NCBI GenBank assembly: GCA_963969495.1
Contig: OZ018321.1
Location: forward strand, 71,056,286 to 71,120,285
Direction: 5' to 3'
Length of the DNA stretch: 64,000 bases
Source: Ceratothoa steindachneri
Lineage: Eukaryota; Arthropoda; Malacostraca; Isopoda; Cymothoidae
The notes beneath the pieces were generated by a model. The model was not told the DNA's origin, made no database searches, and saw nothing but the letters and a program-made list of their open reading frames with translations. The stretch's first letter is position 1; each line of letters begins with the position of its first letter. A program made the position numbers and the translations under genes. Shown here piece by piece: positions 35,112 through 47,050 of this stretch.

Positions 35112-36060
35112 TTAAAGGCTATGTCCAAGTATTCTCTTTGTTTGTCCGTTATTGCGCTTAGTAGTTCTCACTTCTTCGTTTTCAGATTGCAGTATTTTCA
35201 TTTCTTCTGTCCATATAAAGTATTTAAATGTTTTGTATGTGTTTCTGGGTATTGCATTTTCGTTAGCTGTTTGTATTCGTGTCCATATTTTTTCCAGCTC
35301 GCCGTCGATTTCTTCTAAAGTAGCTTCATTTAGTCTGTTTGGTGCGTAGTCATTCAATTCTTGTTTGTATTTTACCCAGTCTGCTCTATGGTATGCCTTC
35401 CATTTTTTAGCGAGTATTTGTATTGGTTGCTGGTTCACAGTAAGTAGTGTCGCTGTGTGGTCGCTGCAGATAACATCTACAGGTTCCATGTGGTTGTTGA
35501 AATGAATATTATTGTTTGCTAGGCAAATGTCTGGAGTTGTCACTGTTCTGTCTTTAATTAGCGTTGGGTACTTTGGTCTTAGTCTTCTTATTATCCGTCT
35601 GTCTATTAGAGCTTGTTGCTCTTTTGCTGTTAGGTTTCTGTTCCTATATCCTATATACCTGCATTTTGCTTTCAGGTCTCCCAAAAACAAAGTTGGAAGT
35701 CTATTGTTAAATATTCTCACAAAGATATTTATTGGGAGTCCAGGTCGTCGCGGTGGTTGGTATCCCGTAGCGATTATTATATTGGTTAATTCCATTTTAA
35801 CATCAATTGCGAGGTAATATTTGGTTAGTCCTTGCTTTGTTTTGTACTCTATTCCTTTTTTTATTGCTATTGCTACTCCGTCGTGTGGTTCTTTTGTGTG
35901 ATTAGTCACTATTAAGTCGTAGTTCTATATTTTTAGTTTGTGAGTCTCAAGGTTAATAACTTGATCTGAAATTTGAATGATATAGGGATCTATTTCTCTA
36001 AAGATATTTCCGTATATGTTTTTTTTATCCTTCTAGCCATTCGTATTTATTTGTAGAATT
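35112..36060 (-). pseudogene. LINE-A endonuclease domain of ORF2
   Basis: It begins ILQINTNG (36059-36036), the first block of LINE apurinic-type endonucleases. EPHDGVAIAIKKG, LFLGDLKAKCRYIG (the GD-x-NA block), TPDICLANN and CSDHTATLLTV (the catalytic SDH) then follow in the 265-codon open frame 35909-35112. A stop after ITNG-type residues and a break before 35909 inactivate it. The domain nicks target DNA to prime reverse transcription. The remaining 100 codons lead into the linker before reverse transcriptase. Confidence 0.85.
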
Positions 36061-36061
36061 C

Positions 36062-36960
36062 TTAATTTACTATTATCCATCTTGTTTGTATGTTCTTAAG
36101 CGGTTCTTCTTTTGAAGAAAGTGGAGTTATTACCCTAAATTTATTTTTATCTTTTCCTGGTATTTCTGCCTTCATCTCTGTCCTTGCTGAGGTCTGAATC
36201 TTATCTATTTCACATTTCGCAGTTGGTATTTCCGGTCTTTGGCCACAAGGCGAGGTGTCCCTAGTCAATATTTTTTGTTTTTGCTTTTGTGTGTGGTTTT
36301 TTAACGTTTTTCTTATTATTCTCGTCGGTGCTGCGCTCAGATTCTGTTTCCTCCTTTCTGTTTCTTCCTCTTCTTCAGATTTGCTTTCCTTTCTTTGTGT
36401 TTCTTCCAAGAGTTTGTTTTTTGTATCTTCTGAAATTTTTAAGTTAAATATAGCCGATAAATCAATATTTTCGGGAATTTCATTGGCTCCAGCAAATTTT
36501 CCTTGAGGATAGAGTTCAACGTGGTGGCATATGTTCCTGGTGGGGCAATGTTTAAGACGTGTGAGTGTAGAATGAATGTCAGTATTTCTACGTTCAGAGT
36601 TCCATCAAGCGTCATTTTAGTGCTTGTTCCATTGTTTTTCGTTGCTGCTGCCGCCGCATATGAGGTGTTTTTTGTTCCTTTTATTCTTTGTTGTGTTTCA
36701 GTTTCTTTTCTCTTTATTATTTTTTTCGCTTCAGACATGTCATTGCCATTGTTCTGTGGATCCCTCCACAATTATCACACTTTTTCGTGTTTTGTGCAGT
36801 TCCTCCAAGAATGTGATCCACTGCATTCTGAACATATTTCTCCTTCATTTATTGGGCGGTTTGCGGTGATGTGGTCTTCCATTTTTTAGCATCTAAAACA
36901 GATTTGTATATTGTAATACTGGTCCTTTTAAATGTCACAAGTTTTGAGTCTCATATTGTA
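36062..36960 (-). pseudogene. LINE-A ORF1 (Gag-like, zinc knuckles)
   Basis: Reading leftwards from about 36930, three zinc knuckles follow each other: CFRC with a following stop and DHITANR (last cysteine lost), ICSECSGSHSWRNC, and CDNCGGIHRTMAMTC. Downstream is a charged tail (36771-36439 and 36409-36062) rich in Lys, Glu and Ala, including TSYAAAAATKN. Jockey-type ORF1 proteins carry such triple knuckles and bind the element's RNA. At least one stop and a frameshift break the frame. Confidence 0.75.
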
Positions 36961-37869
36961 TGCGAGGATTCCCTTAAGTAGTGCCTTTTTGTGATCTCGG
37001 TTTACTCGCACACTATTTTAAACACACATGTGTGTTCCTTAAATTTGATTATGTCGTGTATCTTCATCCAGGGTTGTTGTTCCATTATTTCATGTTTTAT
37101 TTCATCTGGGGAGTGTTCCCCCACCCATGATTCCTAAAAGTGATGGTTCCTGCCGATGAAAGTAGCAGTTCGACATCGTTGTTTTCCCACACAGATGACA
37201 ATAAATCCATTAGCTGTTTCTATGTATTTGATCAGGGCGATTTGTAAATCCTTGAAAATGCTTTGTACCACATCCTGTGGTTTTGGTTTTATTCCGTTCT
37301 GAATTAGCCGAAGTGTTGCCTTTTGGTGAACTCCTTTGGGTTCATGTTCATTTTTATGCCCCCTCCCCTTGTGGTTCTCTGGAAAAATAATGTAGTAGAT
37401 TATTTATCTACTCCACTAGTGGAAGAAGCCCCCTATCTGTTCTTAATACTACCTCGCCTGCTTGCTCTGGAGCGCACGCTCCCTGATCACCATACCTTAT
37501 TAGCCCTAGCTCTATAAGCCGTCATGCAGTCAGATTTGGGCTCGTCACCGATAATCGGGCTCCTTCTCTGGCCCCCTAACGGAGTCTCCTTGGGAGTTCA
37601 CTACATCCTACTATTGAATGCTTCTGAGATCTTGCTGGTGGTCAGGTTATACTGTGCTATATGGAATTAAAGTAGGAAAATTTGAGATATAAACAGGTAT
37701 AGTATGAGATAGGAAAAATTTAAGGAGATAACCGCTTAGGGGTTATTCCCCGCAAATAAGCAATAGGAGGTATCTCCAATCAGTAGCTGAATTCAACAAG
37801 AAGTGATACTACTCAAATGGAAGTATACTATGAATCACCAACAAATGAACATCCCAAACTCTGCAACCA
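36961..37869. other. Possible LINE-A 5' region and spacer
   Basis: GC-richer sequence from about 37330 to 37620 may be the 5' untranslated region of LINE-A. It includes a small hairpin (AGTAGAT/ATCTACT around TATTT, near 37391). No coding motif. Confidence 0.3.
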
Positions 37870-39000
37870 AGCTGAGCTCAACGCCTGGTGCGAGATCTTA
37901 ACCTTCCAAAACAAATTGCACAGTTACTTGGCTATAGACTGAAGGAACACAGTCTTCTAGTTTCTGGAACAACATTCACTTTGTGCCATCATCGTGAAGC
38001 AAAATTCATTCAGTTCTTTAAGAAAGAGGATTCTTTAGTTTCCCGTTCAAATATTTCTGGCCTTAAAGAATACATGGGGATGCCGTACAAAGCAAATAAA
38101 TAGAGGATCTTCATTGATTCTTCTAACAGAAGTTTAATGGCTGTTCTTCTCTACAATGGCAACACGGCTGCATTTGTGCCAATTGGCCATAGTATCCAAA
38201 TGTCCAAAACCTATGAAAATTTGAAAACACTGATAACTGCAATCAAGTAGCATCAGCACAATTTTCTCATTTGTGGTGATTTAAAAGTTATTGCTCTCCT
38301 ATTAGGTCTTCAAGGGACATACACCAAGTATCCATGTTTTTTGTGTCTCTGGGATGGTAGGGCTGACAGCCAGCATTATGAAAAAAAGGAATGGCCACCA
38401 AAAACCAGCTTTTACCCGGAAATCACAATGTGAGAGCTATGCCACTAGTTGACCCCTAGAAAATTCTGCTACCAACACTACACATCAAATTAGGGCTTTT
38501 GAAAATTTTTGTGAAGGCCTTGAACAAGAATGGAACTGCTTTCGAGTACCTGTAGTCAGTTTCCTCGTGTAAGTGAAGGCAAGCTAAAGGCAGGAAACTT
38601 GGTTAGCCCTCAGATTCGGGAATTGATGAAGGAGAAGCATTTTGGGGAAGCATTAGCAGGTTTCGAGGTGAATGCCTGGTTTTCCTTTAAGCAGATTGTC
38701 CATAACTTCTTGGGAAACACCCGCTCCCCAGAATATGAAAAATGATCCAAGATCTGATTTCAAGTTTGCAGCAACTTAGGTCTAGAATGAGTGTGAAGTT
38801 GCACTTTTCCACTCACATCATGGCTATTTTCCCACCAATTGTGGGAACTAGAGTGTGGGAACAAGAAGAGCGTTTCCATCAGGATATTTGCACCATGGAA
38901 ACTCGATAGCAGGGTAAATGGAATGTCAGCATGATGGCGGATTACTGCTGGTCATTAAAACGTGATGATCCCGATGCACAGCACAAGCGAAAATCACAGC
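37870..39000 (+). pseudogene. Cys-rich putative transposase, copy B (decayed, 5'-truncated)
   Basis: One frame runs from 37888 to about 38430 with stops at 38101-38103 and 38248-38250: LNLPKQIAQLLGYRLKEHSL, FFKKEDSLVSRSNISGL, RIFIDSSNRSL (Asp at 38116), LICGDLKVIALLLGLQ (Asp at 38278), YTKYPCFLCLWDGRAD. Other frames continue with GFLKIFVKALNKNG, KLKAGNLVSPQIRELMKE, HNFLGNTRSPEYEK, MSVKLHF and QEERFHQDICTMETR (Glu near 38868), then ADYCWSLKRD. The N-terminal zinc-like block present in A and C is missing. I found no inverted repeats around this copy. The two conserved Asp and the Glu make a DDE-type nuclease possible; function is unproven. Confidence 0.75.
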
Positions 39001-40604
39001 GGTACGCCTTCCTTTGAATTTATATGTAGGCTTACCATGAGAGCATGTTTTTTGTTTACATTCATTCGATTTGATGTTGATGATTTTGATTCATTTCATG
39101 ATAACCGTGATTTATTTCATGTTGATTTGGTGTTCATATGTTCCCTAAAACTAAAATAATGTGCTTTTCCCTGATTACTTATTCATTTCAAATAAGTAAT
39201 AATATATTTAATATGCACATTTATTGTTATAATGAATTAGTATTTTATTCAAAATCTTGACGTGATAGAAAAAAATGGTTTAGATATTTAAAATCAGCAA
39301 CCTAAAAATATGTAAGATCACATCCATGAGTAAAAATAAAAATTAAAAAATTAAAAAATGCAGACTAGTGTTATTGCAGTGCTTATGTCTAAAAGTTGAT
39401 TGCTCAATTTGTTAACGCTAAGGTGTGTTATTCCAAAAATGAACATAGGTATGACGATTAAATGTATCTCAATCATGATTGGTTGAATTTTTTAGTATTA
39501 TGAGTAGATGAAATGACTATTTATATAGGTGTACTTTTGTGGAAAAAGAGAGTACAGAAAGATTTATCTTTATTATTCAAGAAGAAAAGTTGTCATTACT
39601 GTTTATTCAAGACTTATTCCAGCTAATTACCAAGAAATAAAGCATCCAGCTATATATATATATTTTCTTTTCATCCTACTGAAGCTCGATGATCACAGAA
39701 CCCAGTCTGCAAAACTACAAGAGAGAATTCTTACGCAGGTCGTAAACGAACAATAATCTCCAATACAGGTGCCTTTTTGCGGAGCAGTTTTCTGTATATC
39801 GCTTCTCACGCAAACTCTTCACAATGTTTTGGTGATGGGAACAGATTTCACTGTACGTGAATAAATGAATAGATTAATAAATTAATATATGTGGGAAATT
39901 AAAGCCTTTTAGCTGTAATTTGTTGCTGAAAGATTTTAGATTGTGCCTATCCTCAATGAGATAAGCTTCTTGAAAACAAGTGCAAATCGTGTTAAAAGAA
40001 AAACCTCACTAAAACAGAAATAGAAAGGTCGATTGACTAGGAGAAGCTAGATTTTTCTATTAGCAAAATATTTTTTAAATATTTAGAGGCTACTTGACAA
40101 ACCTTGTCTATTTTAAAAAGATTCTTAAATTTTAAGCAATTCCAAGCTTCAAGAAGAACTAGGAGCAAATACCTTGAAAATAGGATATAAATGTATGAAA
40201 TTTAATCAATAACGCATGATAAATAAATTGTGATGAACACTACTTTCACTTGAAAGGGTTCATGAACTTCCTCATCAAATTTATTTTTCAATCAAAATAC
40301 TGTGTATAAGAAATTATACCCAAGAGGTAATGCAAGTGGAAAATTGAAAGTGCTGCTTCTGAATATCTGAATCCAGCTATCAATTATTCTATTCATTTAA
40401 GCAAATTGTAAGGAATAGGAGCTTAAAAAATGCCCGTAAATATTTTAGATGTTTATTGACTTTTGAAATCTTTAAAACATAATTCATACTCCCGCCTCTA
40501 GTAATAGCATAAATGGACATAATTTTTTAACAATACCAAATCTAGTAGTTTCCATAAAAGATACTGTCAGCGTCTTATACAAATTAACCTCTCTAAAGAA
40601 TTAC
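39001..40604. other. AT-rich spacer
   Basis: About 1.6 kb of AT-rich sequence. A 75-codon plus frame (39529-39756) has no recognised motif. Confidence 0.5.
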
Positions 40605-41422
40605 TGTAGGGATAACCTACCACGTGATTTACGATGCATTTGTAACTTATGTCGTAACTCATGGTAAGCGCGGTTCGATAACTTACTACCTAGTTTACGC
40701 CGTAGCGACTGGAGCGCGGATCAACGAACTGAATTCTGGCTGAATTTAGTCTCGTAGGCGCTCATTGGTGAGGGGTATAAATAGGGACTCCCTGACTCTA
40801 AGAAGTAGAGCAGATCAGTAGTTCATACAGCGAGGACGTGCTGATACCTGTAGACCCCAGCCAGCATATGCTGCTATTTACTCTGCCACGGCACCGATTT
40901 CAAGCGCCCGATTTACTCGTCTCTCTCGTTCTCACCCGCAAGTCGGAATACGTTTGCCTCGTACGACTCTTACCGTTTCCAGGACAACCGCCATCCGTGT
41001 ATTGCCTCACTACTAAGGTGACAGGTATTTGGAGTATTTCTTTTGATCTTACGCCCAATTTTTAAGTTCTCGTTATCGAGACCTACAGCTATTTATAAAA
41101 GACGGAGGAAATATTCCTGTACCGATTGTCCGGAGTAGCAGTGCTTATTTAGTAACAACGTGTTGTCGTTGGTGGTTTAATCTTGTGACATATTTAATGT
41201 ACCTGTCTGTGCACTGTATTTATTTTATCAGTTTGCAATGTATTTAATGTGACCCTTTTATGCACTGTATTCATTTAATAGATTTAAATTATTTATTGTC
41301 ATTATACCCTTGCTGATATCTAAGCACCTTCCTTTGGCCCTATTTATTTCTTGTTTTTGGGGCCGAGAGAAGTTAGTACCCGTTTTGCCTTTACAATTAC
41401 TAATAGTTTGGGGTTTTTTACA
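40605..41422 (+). mobile_element. Possible solo LTR with promoter
   Basis: A GC-richer block begins TGTAGGGATAACC (40605) and may end TTTTTTACA (41422), giving short inverted TGTA/TACA ends. It has a clear TATA box (TATAAATAG, 40776-40784). About 40 bp further on comes AGATCAGTAGTTC, close to the arthropod initiator TCAGT. No flanking duplication is evident, and the open frame at 40838-41065 has no known motif. The alternative is the promoter and first exon of an unrecognised gene. Confidence 0.35.
40776..40784 (+). promoter_or_regulatory. TATA box with downstream initiator-like site
   Basis: TATAAATAG is followed by TCAGTA at 40815-40820. The spacing of about 40 bp is slightly longer than usual. 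Pol II transcription to the right is implied, but whether it serves an LTR or a gene is unknown. Confidence 0.45.
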
Positions 41423-42228
41423 TCTCTATAAATATTTAAAACTCCATGAATTGAAATATCCGGTTTAATTTTTGACTACATATTTACAAAATGATAAATA
41501 TAATGGTAAAAATTACGCTGTTCTAAGTACAAACACCACCAAGTAAGGCTTTATCTTAAGTTCATAATAAAAAGAGAAGCGAAGGATTGATTCAAGGCTC
41601 AAGTAGATATAAATTTATATCATGATACCTTTTTAACTTATTAAGCCCTAATTAATAATTATTTAAGTGGTCTTCCCCCATATCTAATCAATAGCTATTC
41701 TATGAATGCGTTTACTAATCTTAAGATCTATTTCAAAAGGTTAAACGTTAACAGGAATTACAGATGTTGATCGGTGGTATTAAGGTAGAAACCAAACTGT
41801 TTGTCTTTTGGGCGGCTCTATTGATCTTTTGCTATTTGAAACCACTCCTTAAAATTGGGCTCACTTGATATTATTAATTCTGTATCATTTTGCCAATATT
41901 TTCAGATACTACTACCTCTCCCCATATAATAACGTTTGAAGCTCTATCTAATGGCTAGCATAGGATATTCTGACCTAACAACGCTGGAAGAACTAGAACA
42001 CGGCAAGTTCTAGTTCTCAATTAAGCACAAAAATGTTCTCTACTGTTTGATAAATTTACATATTTTGTTGCCATTATTTTGAGTCCTTATTTACAAGTAC
42101 GTGACTGTGTTTTATTTTCGATTTCTCCTTTTTCTTCTCTCTCTCTCTCTCTCTCTTTGCTTTTCGTACTGGACATGCATGATATAGTTGTTGAACTAGA
42201 GTTTATTCAATTTTGAATCAAATGCATC
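41423..42228. other. AT-rich spacer
   Basis: About 800 bp with a CT microsatellite near 42138-42157. No gene recognised. Confidence 0.5.
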
Positions 42229-42450
42229 TGTCGAGGTATGTCTGTAAAGACTTTCTTAGCGCGCAAGGGCGCATACACACCGCGTGGGCAGATAGCCTAC
42301 ACGAGGCCGCCTGTGATATACTTTGGAGCAATTAATAGAGTCCGATTTATGGTTGACCGGGATTTATCTAATGGATTGCCAAGTAGCAGTTCAAAGGATA
42401 TATAAAGAACAAGTGCCCCCAAATATAATTTTTATATATATAATAAATGG

Positions 42451-42487
<37 letters not shown>

Positions 42488-43467
42488 AAAAGGGGAAAAA
42501 ACTAGTCGATTAAGTTAGTTAATTGTGAAAATTAACGTTAACTCGAACAAGAGAGATTAATTACGATTGAGTGGGAAGTCAATTCAAAAGTGGATGAGAG
42601 TGACGATTGACAAGGTAATCAGGGGATTACAACAAAAGATCACTTTACCTTGAAGCGCGAGGTAGGGCGTAAGGTGGGAGACTAACAGCAAAGATCTTCG
42701 AGGAGATATTACTGAGAGTTCTAACCAAGATGACTCTTCGATGCGGTTTGATTACTTCTTGTTGAAGAATGCAATTTTCTCTGCTCCAGATAAACGTAAT
42801 ATCAACTCGAGACGATTCTGCAGATCAACAGGGAGCCTCAGAATCGAAATAACGGGAATTTTTAATGGGGTCTGATATGAGGGAGGCCGCACAATTCTCC
42901 GGGAAGAAGGAGGATCGATAGCTTTCTTCTGAACAGGGACCAAACTTCACTAAGCGAGATTTGCTGGTGAGATCTTACACGAGGTACGACTCGAACGGGG
43001 GTTGCGGGACTTCGCTGGAGATCAGACAAGTGGTCTGAACGGCTGAAGTAACGGACTCACAGATAAATAGCCATATTGCTGGTTTGATAGATGGCTCCAA
43101 GGCATGGACGTCCCTAAAGGATTCTCGACGTCAGTATATGTAAACTTTCTTCGATATAACCAGTCGGATCGGACAGCGAAATTTGCCTCATGATATGGGG
43201 TTAGTGTTAGTACGGCTGCTCTCGTGGGGGAATAGACATGCCTTGGAAGCATAGAGTGAGAACTCGGCGTTATCGCGCGGAAGGGGGGAAGCAAAAAGCG
43301 TCCGAAAACAAATACAGCTGGGTCGAGTGACTCAGCGCGGAAGTGCCTCCTTCTCGAAGATTCTAAACTCTTCACGCTAAGGAGAACGTGGTTTAGAGCG
43401 AAGAGGCTGAAAGGGGTATTCCGAGGGGCTTGCTCTCACGCTGGTCTTTCGCAGGCATTCCCTCACA
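42229..43467 (-). repeat. 3' LTR of element 2
   Basis: In plus orientation it runs from TGTCGAGGTATG to GGCATTCCCTCACA, so on the element strand it begins TGTGAGGGAATGCC and ends CGACA. It is about 1.24 kb and matches 50953-52163 along its length, including a (TA)n run at the same place (42455-42485). The GC-rich half (42700-43467) would hold U3 and the promoter. Confidence 0.88.
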
Positions 43468-43989
43468 CGCCTCCCTTTCTGAAGATTAGATTTCCCTGAT
43501 ACGTAGAGGACAGAAAGGGCATCCCCAATCATGGTAAGGGTCGTGTATGGAAAAATTTTGACGTGGATCTACAGGTGTACACTAAGAGCGAGCATTTAAA
43601 TTTGAGTCGACACAGCGCTGACCAAATGAAAGAATAACTCGTTTAATTCCGGACGCATCGTATATTTAAAAGGGTATCGTCGTTAACTAGCGAATAAAAA
43701 CAAACAAGCAAAATAAATAAATATAGGAAATAGTTAAATGCGAGTTACCAAAAAAATCAATTTAAATAAAGATTCATTCATGAATATGGTAGTGGAGCCA
43801 TATTTAATATAAAAAAGACATACAACGCAAAAAGAAAATACACAAAGGACAAATATGTAAAACAAAAACAACCATATTTTCAGAGGAAAACCAAGGAGCA
43901 TAAACGTACAGAGTTAGGACGGAACTCTAGTATTATTAAAAAGTGGCGAGTACACAGACTCGATTATATACACCGGATTAAAAGGCTTA
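43468..43989 (-). other. Non-coding tail of element 2
   Basis: About 520 bp between the end of RNase H homology and the 3' LTR. No integrase motif (HHCC or D,D,E blocks) appears here, which matters for the pol order. The only feature is the purine-rich stretch beside the LTR. Confidence 0.6.
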
Positions 43990-44900
43990 ACACAATTTCC
44001 TTTACAGGGGGAGGATCCTCGACGGGATTCCTACTTAGACAGCCTGCAATACAGTCTTATGTCCATTTGATGTTCGCTATTCGGAACTGGTATTCCATTA
44101 GAAGTAAACTCCAACGCATAAGCCTTCCGTTCTGGCTTTTACAATTTTTTAAATAAAACAATGGACGATGATCAATTTTTTGCACGATGATGGAATTTCT
44201 GTTCGCTCCACACGATCGCTAGAGCTTCAAATTCTATTAATGCATAGTTCCTTTCGCGTAACGAGAGCTTCCGGCTGGCGTACGCAATAAAATAACTATT
44301 GCCATCCTCTTCATACAAGCATCTGTTCGTATTTCAAACGGTTTGCTCGGGTTCTGGAGTCTCAGTATGGTAGCTGACATTAGTTTTTCCTTCAGCTGAT
44401 GGAAGTGGGCGGTCGCCTTAGGGTTCCATACAAGGGGGTCCGGGAACGTTTAGAAAGTTGGGAGCTAAGGGGGGAAGCGAAAGAGCTGAAATTCTGGACA
44501 ATGGAGCTGTAAAAGGATGTCGATCGGAGAAAAGAGCGTAATTGCTTTTTAGCACGCGGAAGGGGCATGTCGGCGATGGCCTTCACCTTTTCTTTCTGAG
44601 TTGCCAGTTGATTTTCACCAAGGTAAAAACCAAGGTATTTACTAGTACCGTAGGCAAAATGGCACTAACGAGGGCCAATAGGGAGGCCGTGTTCACGAAG
44701 CCTATTGAGGAGGGAGCGTAGGAAGGTTAGATGCTGATCCCATGTGCGGGTGGCCACGTAAACGTTATCAAAGGAAGATGAAATGTTACTCATCCCATCC
44801 AGCATCCGGCGCATCATGCGAATATAGTTATTACAGGCAGTAACTAAACCAAAAGAAAGACGCCTAGTGTCGGAAATGCGGTGAATTTCCGGGCACTATC
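43990..44900 (-). pseudogene. Reverse transcriptase C-part and RNase H, element 2
   Basis: Minus-strand blocks in order are DSARKFTAF; NNYIRMMRRMLDGMSN; SSSFDNVYVATRTWDQHL, where the catalytic Y-x-DD reads SFDN, so the second aspartate is lost; FLRSLLNRLREHGLPIGP; and KVKAIADMPLPRAKKQLRSF (the connection). RNase H follows with YALIEFEALAIVWSEQKFHH, then IDHRPLFYLKN and RLMRWSLLLMEYQFRI, ending at CLSRNPVEDPP. These are textbook gypsy-type blocks, in mixed frames with stops. They follow directly on 47051 once LINE-B is taken out. Confidence 0.85.
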
Positions 44901-47050
44901 CTTAACAAGCAGTAACAAGGAGTAACAAGGAAAGGGGGTATCTTTGGAATAGCAATCGAGCAGGCACATGGCTGCTCAATTGTTTTGCGTCCCTAAACGG
45001 CCACTTTTCAAAACTGGGTTTAGTCTTGACTTGAACTGGTCAACAGATTCACTGTTGACAACTTCCACTGGAAGTGCGTTCCACTCACCGCAGATACTGT
45101 AAGTGAAAAAATTTCCACACAGATTGCGGTTGTAACGCTTCAGTTCAAGTTTGAAGCCGTGATTGTGCGTTCTGTTCCCCCTCAGTGTGAAAATAACCCG
45201 GTAGTGCACATTGTCAAACCCTCGAAGTATTTTAAAAACTTCGATGAGCTGATCACGCAGTCTACGGGTTTCCAGCGAGAACAGATTTAATTCCCTTAGT
45301 CTATCCTCATAACATTTATGTCGGATAGAGGGAATCAGCTTGGTTGCCCTGGCTTGTAGGCGTTCCAACCTTGCGATATCCTTTCGAAACGAAGGACTCC
45401 AAAATTGTACGGCATACTCCAGCTGCGGCCGAACAAGGGAGTTGTACAGACAAAGTACTATCTCTTTGTTACGGTATCTAAACTGGCGCTTTATGTAGCC
45501 TAACATCCTTTGGGCTTTCTTCTTTGCCTCGATGCACTGTTTCGAGAACTTGAGGTCGCTAGTGATAGTTACACCTAAAGTCCTTTTCAGTGTCACTTGA
45601 TTCAAGATCAGTGCCCTTAAGGATATACCGAGATTGGGGGTTTCTGTGGCCGATATGCATCACTTTGCCACGTGTTCGACCACTCTCCAATCTTCCCAAG
45701 ATTTTCCTGAAGGCGGGCAGGATTTCCATCCTTTGCAACGTTCATACCAAGCTTGGTATCGTCGGGAAATTTGGTAATCTTGGCAACCATGTCACCATCT
45801 ATGTCTTTGACGTAGATGATGAATAGTAGTGGTCCCAGGACAGAACCTTGAGGTACTTCGCTAGTAACGGGCACCCACTCAGAAGCCTGTCCATTCTCTA
45901 CCACCCGTTGCCGTTTGCCACTTAGCCAGTTCTCGATTCAGCCCGCTACTTTTCCGTCTATGCCGTGCACTCGCACTTTCCGGAGAAGGCGGCGGTGTGG
46001 TACTTTATCAAAGGCTGTCTGAAAGTTTAAGTACACCACATCCACCGCCTTGTCCCGATCGTGCTCACTGAACACGAAGTGTAAGAATTCCACAAGGTTC
46101 GTCAGGCATGACCGTTGCCTTCGGAAGCCGTGCTGTGGAACTCCTCAGTAGCAGGTTTGACTCTAAATGCGACGTCATTTTGTTAACCATCATGCTTTCT
46201 ATGAGTTTACCGACTATCGAAGTCAGACTAATAGGTCGGTAGTTTGACGGTTGGCTACGGTCTCCTTTCTTGAAGATAGGAGTCACATCCGCCTCACGCT
46301 AGTCTTTACGAACGCATTTTGTCTGGATTGACATGTTGAAGATTGCACTCAGGTGTCGTGACACTTGATCGCGCACTTTTTTCAACACTTTAGGTAGAAA
46401 GCTATCCGGGCCAGGTGACTTATTTGTCTTTAGGTCACTGATCTTCTTTTTTATTTCCTCGGTGAAGTCCATATCCTCCAGCTTTTCCCCCAAGAAGAAA
46501 TCCATTGGCTGGGGGATGGGACCACACTCTTCAGTAAACACTGAAGAGAAGTAGTCGTTGAGGAGGTTAGCATTTTCTGCATCTAAATGCTTTAATGACC
46601 TCTCCTCATTTCTCAAAGGGCCAATCGTTCGACGGATTGGTTTACGGCTGTTCACATATCCAAAAAACTTCGTGGGATTCTCTTTACAGATTCTCGCCAC
46701 TCGGAGTTCCTCAGACCGCTTAGCCGCCCTTATGCTGGACTTCACTCTTCTGGCTATCCTCCTGTATTCGTCAAAGTCGCCCGAGATCTTCGATTGCCGG
46801 TACACAGTTCTCTTCTCCTTAAGTAGTTGGCCGATTTTTCGATTAAACCACTTTGTTTGAACAGAAGACCGACGGGGACATTTCAGAGGGATGAAACGTG
46901 ATTGAAGACTCATGAATGTGGTTTTGAAACTGTTCCACGAGTCTTCAACATCATCGCACACTTCTAGCCTCGCGTCAGTCAGTCCAGCACGAAGACCTGC
47001 AAAGTCTGCTCTTTTCAAATCGAGTTTCCTAGATTTACTAGTTACAGGCC
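44901..47050 (-). mobile_element. LINE-B: 5'-truncated non-LTR retrotransposon nested in element 2
   Basis: About 2.15 kb inserted into the reverse transcriptase gene of element 2. It keeps reverse transcriptase and the C-terminal part of ORF2 but no endonuclease, as expected from incomplete reverse transcription. Its 3' end (left) consists of imperfect copies of CTTGTTACTC read on the minus strand. The host gene resumes on either side (ends KTYYQ at about 47051, resumes DSARKF at 44900), with perhaps five codons missing. A second copy lies at 57041-57875. Confidence 0.88.
44976..47018 (-). pseudogene. LINE-B ORF2 reverse transcriptase
   Basis: The open frame 47018-46299 gives RWFNRKIGQLLKEKRTVYRQ-type sequence, then NPTKFFGYVNSRK and LKTNKSPGPDSFLPKVLKKV. 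The next frame gives TPIFKKGDRSQPSNYRPISL and GKLIESMMVNKM, both canonical LINE reverse transcriptase blocks. Later come DKAVDVVYLNFQTAFDKVPH, EVPQGSVLGPLLFIIYVKDI and the catalytic FPDDTKLG (45904-45617). The last 209 codons (45605-44976) carry LGVTITSDLKFSKQC and LCLYNSLVRPQLEYAVQFWS, typical of CR1/jockey-like ends. Several frameshifts (near 46300, 46150 and 45620) inactivate it. The first Asp-Asp pair position reads F-P-DD instead of the usual F-A-DD. Confidence 0.9.

Larger units (their letters stand above)
33640..36960 (-). mobile_element. LINE-A: jockey-type non-LTR retrotransposon, decayed
   Basis: On the minus strand the order is ORF1 with zinc knuckles (to about 36062), apurinic-type endonuclease (36060-35112) and reverse transcriptase (35100-33640), the layout of jockey-clade LINEs. 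In-frame stops and frameshifts are scattered through it. The 5' untranslated region may extend to about 37600. It is an old copy kept close to full length, unlike LINE-B, which is 5'-truncated. Confidence 0.82.

Noticed and set aside
35100..36889. Plus-strand open frames of 65-128 codons across LINE-A
   Set aside because: They lie antisense to clear endonuclease and ORF1 motifs and show no motif of their own.
45590..46860. Plus-strand open frames across LINE-B
   Set aside because: They are antisense shadows of reverse transcriptase.
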